Below, in pieces: positions 5,323 to 9,216 of a stretch of DNA of 9,216 nucleotides. Origin of the DNA: an uncultured Prevotellaceae bacterium. GTDB taxonomy: Bacteria; Bacteroidota; Bacteroidia; Bacteroidales; Bacteroidaceae. The first letter of the stretch is position 1. Every line of letters begins with the position of its first letter. The notes under the pieces are model-generated. The model was not told where the DNA came from. It was given only the letters and a program-made list of their open reading frames with translations, and searched no databases. Position numbers and translations under genes: made by a program. The stretch spans positions 1 through 9,216 of the forward strand of contig CADCQC010000166.1 of assembly GCA_902803455.1 (NCBI GenBank), in the 5' to 3' direction.

Positions 5323-5571
5323 TTAATATTCCCCATCATCGTAGTGAGTATTGGTCAGGGCATCCATATCCCACTCACCACCGAGGCCTGTGTTATCCAA
5401 CAATGTTGGATTAGGCTGTCCGCCACCTGTGGTTGGAAGACCAATAGAATAATATTCTTTTCCTAGATGATCTGAATATTTATCATTACCAGTTGGAGAA
5501 ATAATCAAGATATCATGTGAAAACTCGGTACTTGAGTCTATCTCCGTGATAGGTTTTAAATATGTCTTCAT
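5323..5571 (-). CDS. Small acidic protein of the Bacteroidales 'MKxYxKP' type
   Basis: This 82-residue product begins M-K-T-Y-L-K-P, the opening seen in many short, poorly characterised Bacteroidales proteins ('MKKxYxKPxxxxxxI'). There is no hydrophobic signal core and no cysteine. Residues 46-65 are rich in Gly, Pro, Asn and Thr, with GGG at 49-51 and a GLGG motif at 62-65; the C-terminus is acidic and aromatic (EWDMDALTNTHYDDGEY). The short conserved head followed by a Gly/Pro-rich, acidic tail has the look of a precursor-type peptide, and GLGG recalls double-glycine leaders, but no modifying enzyme, peptidase or exporter gene is visible, so this is speculative. That it is a real gene is supported by a full promoter, a structured leader and a dedicated intrinsic terminator around it. 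Its function is unknown to me. Confidence 0.75.
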   Translation of the reverse strand: MKTYLKPITEIDSSTEFSHDILIISPTGNDKYSDHLGKEYYSIGLPTTGGGQPNPTLLDNTGLGGEWDMDALTNTHYDDGEY

Positions 5572-5643
5572 AAAAGTAAATTAATAAGTGAATTAAGTGA
5601 ATGAATTGGGGCCTTGCATCATCACATTCACATGTTTTTGCTT

Positions 5644-5696
5644 GGCCAGACTTATGCCTCTATGTGCTTTCTAGTACGAACAGAGACAAAAAGACC
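5644..5696 (-). ncRNA. Structured 5' leader hairpin upstream of the small acidic gene
   Basis: On the minus strand, the segment from 5696 down to 5644 folds into one long hairpin. GGTC (5696-5693) pairs with GGCC (5647-5644) with one G-T wobble. TTTTTGTCTCTGT (the 13 bases below it) pairs with the segment ending CATAGAGGCATAAG, giving 12 of 13 pairs including three wobbles. A three-base bulge and a loop of roughly 14-16 bases complete it. The predicted transcription start (about 5702) places this at the extreme 5' end of the mRNA, with about 70 further leader bases before the ATG. It could protect the mRNA end or be a cis-regulator; I do not recognise it as a named riboswitch. Confidence 0.55.
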
Positions 5697-5708
5697 TTTT
5701 TTCGTGTG

Positions 5709-5740
5709 CAAAAATAATTAATTGTTTTATTACACGCAAA
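5709..5740 (-). promoter_or_regulatory. Vegetative promoter of the small acidic gene
   Basis: On the minus strand, TTTG (5740-5737) and TATTTTTG (5716-5709) are separated by 20 bp, an excellent match to the Bacteroidota -33/-7 pattern. It implies a leader of about 130 bases before the ATG at 5571. Confidence 0.75.
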
Positions 5741-5810
5741 TATTTTTTCACAAATGTGTAACCGAGAGCTTTAAAAAGAACAATTTATAGCAAATATTGT
5801 TATTTTTTAA

Positions 5811-7244
5811 CTATTTACCACATTCTTTGTGGCATTCTCTATGACATCCAGACCCATCGAAACAGTGGGTGCAGATGCGGCTCTTGGGCATTCCGATTGA
5901 ACGCACGAGGTTTTCGATCGTGTTGAACTTCAAAGAGGTGATGCCCAGTTGGACAGCCATCTCTTTCACCATCTTCTCATACTCGGGAGAGCCCGTGGTG
6001 GAATATTTGTCAAGATGTGCATCAGGAGCGCCCTCAAACTCTTGGATGATACGGCGGGAAAGCAATTCCAGGTCGCTCTTAGAAGAGGTGAAGTTGATAA
6101 AAGGACAGCCATAGACCAGCGGCGGACAGGAGATACGTGCATGCACCTCCTTGGCGCCATAATCAAAAAACATCTTCACATTGTCGCGCAACTGCGTTCC
6201 TCTGACGATAGAGTCATCGCAGAATACCACGCGGCGCCCGGTGAGAATCGCACGGTTGGGGATCAACTTCATCTTAGCCACCAGATCGCGCCTCACCTGA
6301 TTGCCAGGAGTGAAACTGCGCGGCCAGGTGGGCGTATATTTCAACACCGCACGCTTATAGGGGATGTGATGACCCTCTGCATAACCCAATGCCATGCCTA
6401 CACCAGAGTCGGGAACACCACAGACGATGTCGGCCTCAATATCATCTTCCTTGCCAAGCAGATAGCCATTATACTCTCTCACATACTCCACATTGATGCC
6501 ATTGTAATCGCTGGAGGGGAAGCCATAATACACCCAGAGGAAGGAACAGATCTGTTCCACCGGTTCCGCCGGTTTAAGCACCTCCATGCGGTCGGAGTGT
6601 AGCAACACCACCTCGCCAGGGCCCAAGTCATGCACGGGCTGATAATCCAGGTTGGGGAAACTCGATGTCTCGCTGGTGGCGGCATAGGCACCCTCCTTAC
6701 GCCCTATGGCTATCGGTGTGCGGCCATATTTGTCGCGGGCAGCGATGATACCATCCTCCGTCAGTATCAACATGGAGCACGAGCCGTCGATCTGGTCGTA
6801 TACCTTCTGAATGCCATCGACAAAAGAGTTGCCCATATTGATGAGCAGCGCCACCAGTTCGGTCTGGTTGATCTTGTTGGCCGACAACTCACTGAAATGC
6901 ATGCGCTCAGCCAGCAACCGCTCGGCAATCTGACGCTGGTTGTTGATCTTGGCCACTGTCACGACAGCATAACGGCCCAAATGGGAGTTCACGATGATGG
7001 GCTGCGGGTCGGTGTCGCTGATGACGCCTATTCCCTGTTGGCCATGAAACTGGCCGAGTTCATCCTCGAATTTAGAACGGAAATAATCTCTCTCCAGACT
7101 GTGGATCGAACGGCTGAAGCCTTTTTCGGCATCGAAGGTTGCCAAACCGGCACGGCGCGTGCCTAAATGTGAGTTGTAGTCAGTGCCATAGAACAAGTCA
7201 TTCACACAGTCGCTGACCGAAATAGTACCAAAAAAGCCACCCAT
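5811..7244 (-). CDS. PurF-like phosphoribosyltransferase lacking the glutaminase nucleophile
   Basis: The 477-residue product is homologous over its length to amidophosphoribosyltransferase (PurF), which makes 5-phosphoribosylamine from PRPP and glutamine in the first step of purine synthesis. The phosphoribosyltransferase half is well kept: VVFCDDSIVRGTQ (339-351) is the PRPP-binding loop, with DIVCGVPDSG (272-281) and YKRAVLKYTPTWPRSF (296-311) before it. The four cysteines that hold the [4Fe-4S] cluster in the Bacillus enzyme have counterparts at C233, C380, C458 and C461 (CTHC). The N-terminal Ntn half is degraded: the catalytic Cys after Met is Gly (MGGFFG), and the GHxRYST, HNGN and SDTE motifs are replaced by GIGVISDT, VAKIN and INQTE. 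It should not hydrolyse glutamine. It could use free ammonia or another substrate, or be regulatory; a canonical PurF is presumably elsewhere. A Cys/His-rich tail (CTHCFDGSGCHRECHKECGK) ends the protein. Confidence 0.88.
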   Translation of the reverse strand: MGGFFGTISVSDCVNDLFYGTDYNSHLGTRRAGLATFDAEKGFSRSIHSLERDYFRSKFEDELGQFHGQQGIGVISDTDPQPIIVNSHLGRYAVVTVAKINNQRQIAERLLAERMHFSELSANKINQTELVALLINMGNSFVDGIQKVYDQIDGSCSMLILTEDGIIAARDKYGRTPIAIGRKEGAYAATSETSSFPNLDYQPVHDLGPGEVVLLHSDRMEVLKPAEPVEQICSFLWVYYGFPSSDYNGINVEYVREYNGYLLGKEDDIEADIVCGVPDSGVGMALGYAEGHHIPYKRAVLKYTPTWPRSFTPGNQVRRDLVAKMKLIPNRAILTGRRVVFCDDSIVRGTQLRDNVKMFFDYGAKEVHARISCPPLVYGCPFINFTSSKSDLELLSRRIIQEFEGAPDAHLDKYSTTGSPEYEKMVKEMAVQLGITSLKFNTIENLVRSIGMPKSRICTHCFDGSGCHRECHKECGK

Positions 7245-7283
7245 TGTTTTGTTATGCTGTATTGATTGTCATGAATACGGCTG

Positions 7284-7314
7284 CAAAGGTAATGCTTTGA
7301 CACTTCAAAACAAA
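7284..7314 (-). promoter_or_regulatory. Vegetative promoter of the PurF-like gene
   Basis: On the minus strand, TTTG (7314-7311) and TACCTTTG (7291-7284) are 19 bp apart, an excellent match to the Bacteroidota consensus. Transcription should begin near 7277, about 33 bases before the ATG at 7244. I see no PurR-like operator or riboswitch in the short leader. Confidence 0.75.
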
Positions 7315-7349
7315 ATAAATTGCATTGTTTCATCTTTTTTTTGACCTCA

Positions 7350-7383
7350 TTGTCATAAATCTCAACAATATTTATTAAATTTG
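7350..7383 (+). promoter_or_regulatory. Possible promoter of the charged helical protein gene
   Basis: TAAATTTG (7376-7383) matches TAnnTTTG, and a TTG lies at 7350-7352 with a rather long 23-bp spacer. It implies an A/T-rich leader of about 150 bases before the ATG at 7543, in which I see no clear structure. An alternative sigma factor could equally be used. Confidence 0.4.
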
Positions 7384-7542
7384 GCGGATGAATGTCGGAT
7401 TCCGCACTTCATATGATGAAAACTTTGCAGAGGTTCACGATGACTGACGTTTTCTATCACATTAATACTATAAAGACAATGATCATATCATTATCGCTAT
7501 CTATACCATCATTATTATATAATATTAATAAAAACCATTATT

Positions 7543-7989
7543 ATGAATAATTTCGACGACATTTTGAAAATGATGAGAGAGAACCTTAGCGGGATGGCTG
7601 AGGATGCTCAGAAGAAGTACAACGAACTGGTGGAGTATCTCGACACCCACGATGCGGAGGAAATCAAGAAAAACCTGCGTGAGAAGATGGACGACCTCAC
7701 ATCAGATGCCAAGGAGGGGATGAAGAAAGCCAAAGAGGAAATCGGAGAGATCGACATGAAGGAGAAAATCGAGAGTGCCCGCGAGTCGATCAGTGAGAAC
7801 CTGAGCAAGGCCAAGAGCAAGATCGATGAACTCAAAAACGACTATGAAGCTGGCAAATATGACGACCAGATAGCCGATGCAAAAGAGAAGATCGATGATG
7901 GTCTCGACAAGGCCAAAGATATCGTGAGCGAAGGTCTTACCACCGTACAAAAACAATGGGAAGAACTGCGCAAGCGCTTTAACATCTGA
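7543..7989 (+). CDS. Highly charged, all-helical protein (LEA/apolipoprotein-like)
   Basis: The 148-residue product has no cysteine, no signal peptide and no transmembrane segment. It consists almost entirely of charged amphipathic helix: repeated 'AKEK', 'KAKxxI' and 'DxxxxAKEKI' patterns (for example SDAKEGMKKAKEEIGE, ENLSKAKSKIDELKND, IADAKEKIDDGLDKAKD) occur with roughly 11-residue spacing between about residues 50 and 135. Such composition is typical of group 3 LEA-like, apolipoprotein-like or phasin-like proteins, which coat membranes, granules or nucleoids or act as stress protectants; sequence alone cannot choose among these. The start is the ATG at 7543, preceded by A-rich sequence. 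It is followed by a palindrome-rich gap and then a lipoprotein gene in the same direction; no strong intrinsic terminator separates them. Likely a stationary-phase or stress protein, by analogy only. Confidence 0.75.
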   Translation: MNNFDDILKMMRENLSGMAEDAQKKYNELVEYLDTHDAEEIKKNLREKMDDLTSDAKEGMKKAKEEIGEIDMKEKIESARESISENLSKAKSKIDELKNDYEAGKYDDQIADAKEKIDDGLDKAKDIVSEGLTTVQKQWEELRKRFNI

Positions 7990-8023
7990 TTTTTTTGGCA
8001 GTTAGCGCATTTTTATGCAAGAA

Positions 8024-8112
8024 GAGCATTAAGCGCATTGCAAATGCTCATACTCGAGGCAGGTGGATTGCAAATCCACCTGAACGCGCGAGGCAACCTG
8101 GGCCTGCAGGCC
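8024..8112. repeat. Cluster of REP-like palindromes
   Basis: Three palindromic elements lie in the 169-base gap between two plus-strand genes. GCATT-GCA-AATGC covers 8035-8047, and an alternative outer stem pairs GAGCATT (8024-8030) with AATGCTC (8043-8049). CAGGTGGATT-GCA-AATCCACCTG covers 8060-8082, a perfect 10-bp stem. GGCCTGCAGGCC covers 8101-8112, a perfect 12-bp palindrome. The first two share the core ATT-GCA-AAT at their centres, which suggests one repeat family rather than chance. The direct repeat AGCGCATT (8004-8011 and 8032-8039) lies alongside. They resemble REP/BIME-type extragenic palindromes and could stabilise the upstream mRNA end or attenuate transcription into the lipoprotein gene. 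Confidence 0.7.
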
Positions 8113-8158
8113 TTATGGAACCAGAAATGATTATTATTCACTTAATAAAAAGAAAAAA

Positions 8159-8569
8159 ATGAAAAAATGGCTGATGATAGCCTTCGGGCTGATGACACTG
8201 ATGATCATGACCGGATGCAGCAGCGATGAGCCAAAAGACGTCGCAGCGAAATCCCTCCAGTATCTGAAAGACAAGAAATTCGACAAATATGTCGACCTGC
8301 TGTACTATAAAGAAGAAGTGGAAGGCAACAAAGACCTACTGAAAGAAAAGAAAGAAGCGATGCAGGAACTGATGCAGAACAAATACAATGCATCAGTGCA
8401 ACAGAATGGCGGCATCACCGACTTCAAATTCATCGACGAGGAGGTGAAAGACAGCACTGCCGTAGTGAACATGGAGGTCTCCTACTCATCTGGCAAGACC
8501 CAGAAGCACAACGTCAAACTCAAGAAGATACCAAGCGGCGACTGGCGCATCGACCCGACGGGGAAATAA
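8159..8569 (+). CDS. DUF4878-like lipoprotein (NTF2-like fold)
   Basis: The 136-residue product has a lipoprotein signal: M-K-K-W, a hydrophobic core to about residue 16, and lipobox MTGC with the lipidated Cys at residue 20, followed by Ser-Ser-Asp-Glu. The mature domain opens with PKDVAAKSLQYLKDKKFDKYVDLL (25-48), the 'P.dva..fl..l..gd...a..l' helix typical of DUF4878 and related NTF2/lumazine-binding-like lipoproteins of Bacteroidota. It ends with strands DSTAVVNMEVSYSSGKTQKHNVKLKKIPSGDWRID, in which the terminal 'l.k..g.WrId' is characteristic. Function in this family is unknown; location should be the periplasmic or outer leaflet face of a membrane. The leader is A-rich with no Shine-Dalgarno sequence. 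It converges with the thioesterase gene, the two stops being five bases apart with no terminator between them. Confidence 0.85.
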   Translation: MKKWLMIAFGLMTLMIMTGCSSDEPKDVAAKSLQYLKDKKFDKYVDLLYYKEEVEGNKDLLKEKKEAMQELMQNKYNASVQQNGGITDFKFIDEEVKDSTAVVNMEVSYSSGKTQKHNVKLKKIPSGDWRIDPTGK

Positions 8570-8574
8570 AGGTA

Positions 8575-9060
8575 TCAGAAGGGCAAGAGGTTATCGCCCT
8601 CCACATCGCAGTGGGTGAAGCCCATCTCACGTGAGCGCTCCTCGGAGAGCACGAAATAGGTGGCATCACCCTCTGCGCATACCTTGCCATGGGCATTTTC
8701 CACGGTGACGTGGATCACGGCGAGGCTGCGGCGCAGCTCTTTGAGAGTCCCTCTGACAGTGATCTGCACCTCGGTGCTGGTGATAGGCTGATGATAGGCC
8801 ACATTGAGGCGTGCTGTCATACCGGCTGCCTGCAACTTACGGGTAACCACCCATCCTGCCGTCTCATCGATGAGAGTGCTGATAATGCCTCCATGAAGCA
8901 CACCCACCCATCCTTGCAGATGTTCACCAGGCTGCCAAAAACTGACGACACTGTCGCCATCCTCAAAAAACTCCATGTGCAGGCCGATGGGGTTGTCGGG
9001 AGCGCAACCGAAACAGTGGTACCCCTCCTTGTGCAGCCACGGATTGCTGATTTTTCTCAT
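8575..9060 (-). CDS. Hotdog-fold (PaaI-type) thioesterase
   Basis: The 161-residue product belongs to the PaaI/4-hydroxybenzoyl-CoA thioesterase-like hotdog group, which hydrolyses acyl-CoA or related thioesters in the cytoplasm. The key stretch is HGGIISTLIDETAGW (56-70): HGG precedes the central helix, and Asp65/Glu66 occupy the catalytic acidic position. Strand ARLNVAYHQPI (83-93) is the usual 'v.y..p.' segment, and TVENAHGKVCAEGDATYFVL (119-138) the final strands. An N-terminal CFGCAPDNPIGL (16-27) is typical of a subgroup of these proteins with a CxGC-xxxNPxGL signature. The physiological thioester is not predictable. The frame begins at the ATG at 9060 and a 75-base gap separates it from an outer-membrane protein gene upstream on the same strand, so the two may share a transcript. 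No consensus promoter was seen in that gap. Confidence 0.85.
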   Translation of the reverse strand: MRKISNPWLHKEGYHCFGCAPDNPIGLHMEFFEDGDSVVSFWQPGEHLQGWVGVLHGGIISTLIDETAGWVVTRKLQAAGMTARLNVAYHQPITSTEVQITVRGTLKELRRSLAVIHVTVENAHGKVCAEGDATYFVLSEERSREMGFTHCDVEGDNLLPF

Positions 9061-9080
9061 AGCGGTAATGGTTGATGTTT

Positions 9081-9120
9081 ACAGATGACGATAGGTCACG
9101 ACAGATGACGATGGGTCACA
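9081..9120. repeat. 20-bp tandem duplication
   Basis: Two adjacent 20-bp units (9081-9100 and 9101-9120, beginning ACAGATGACGAT) differ at two positions. They fill most of the gap between the upstream outer-membrane protein gene and the thioesterase gene on the minus strand. On the minus strand each copy carries the sequence GTCATCTGT. Confidence 0.85.
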
Positions 9121-9135
9121 TCAGCTGATGCCCCA

Positions 9136-9216
9136 TTAGAAGGTGAACTCAAAGCCGAAGCGGATGCCATGGCGATGGACACCCGGATGGCTCGTGTAAC
9201 TCAGACGCCTCACATA
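9136..9216 (-). CDS. C-terminal end of an outer-membrane beta-barrel protein (partial)
   Basis: The last 26 codons and the TAA stop (9136-9138) of a minus-strand gene enter from the right edge. The visible residues end in HRHGIRFGFEFTF. The alternating hydrophobic pattern with a terminal Phe is the C-terminal beta-signal by which the BAM complex recognises outer-membrane barrels. The barrel type (TonB-dependent receptor, OmpA-like or other) cannot be told from this fragment. The stop lies 75 bases upstream of the thioesterase start on the same strand, compatible with one operon. The reading frame is short, so the call rests on the C-terminal pattern. Confidence 0.6.
   Translation of the reverse strand, partial: YVRRLSYTSHPGVHRHGIRFGFEFTF

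Noticed and set aside
5152..5466. 104-codon plus-strand open frame
   Set aside because: It runs through the terminator and into the antisense of the small acidic gene, with no promoter or family resemblance.
5740..5775. Terminator hairpin for the PurF-like gene around CACAAATGTG
   Set aside because: The stem is only 4 bp with a 2-base loop. No convincing terminator was found between the PurF-like stop and the promoter of the small acidic gene.
5949..6602. 217-codon plus-strand open frame, and 178 codons at 6630-7166
   Set aside because: Both are antisense to the well-conserved PurF-like gene and show no domain pattern of their own.
8689..9075. 128-codon plus-strand open frame
   Set aside because: It is antisense to the hotdog thioesterase gene, whose HGG and catalytic acidic motifs make it the real coding strand.

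Overview
The window looks like a chromosomal segment of a member of the Bacteroidales, most likely Prevotella/Segatella or Bacteroides. Several intergenic gaps carry the Bacteroidota vegetative promoter pattern (TAnnTTTG at -7, with a TTG/TTTG box about 19-20 bp upstream). Start codons have A-rich leaders rather than Shine-Dalgarno boxes. The protein families also fit: a class I fumarase, lipoproteins with a DUF4878-like fold, an 'MKxYxKP' small acidic protein, and a beta-barrel protein ending in Phe. Genus assignment is inference.

Layout. (1) 1-321: the 3' end of a class I fumarase on the + strand, closed by two tandem hairpin terminators. (2) 321-2408: an eight-unit, exactly 10-bp-period tandem array that runs into the stop codon of a minus-strand gene for a P22-type phage portal-like protein, with no other phage gene in view. 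A hairpin-bearing gap and a divergent small XRE/HTH regulator follow. (3) 2444-3861: a two-gene + operon (overlapping ATGA) with its own promoter, encoding a small lipoprotein and a membrane-anchored protein with a repetitive Lys/Ala/Pro tail, ending at a bidirectional terminator. (4) 3923-5101: a minus-strand pair encoding a zinc ribbon/transmembrane/LysM protein and a short GrpE-like protein, separated by a 30-bp tandem duplication that copies the stop codon. (5) 5260-5740: a monocistronic minus-strand unit with a good promoter, a strong 5' leader hairpin, an 82-aa acidic small protein and an intrinsic terminator. (6) 5811-7315: a PurF-like phosphoribosyltransferase that has lost the N-terminal nucleophilic cysteine and other glutaminase motifs but keeps the PRPP loop and all four presumptive Fe-S cysteines. 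(7) 7350-8569: a charged helical (LEA/apolipoprotein-like) protein, a cluster of REP-like palindromes, and a DUF4878-like lipoprotein. (8) 8575-9216: a convergent minus-strand hotdog thioesterase, a 20-bp tandem duplication, and the last 26 codons of an outer-membrane beta-barrel protein.

Most of the window reads as ordinary host chromosome with many small independent transcription units. The least conventional items are the orphan portal-like gene with its 10-bp array and divergent regulator, the glutaminase-dead PurF paralogue, the GrpE/zinc-ribbon-LysM pair, and the structured leader of the small acidic protein. No CRISPR array, tRNA, rRNA or insertion sequence was seen.
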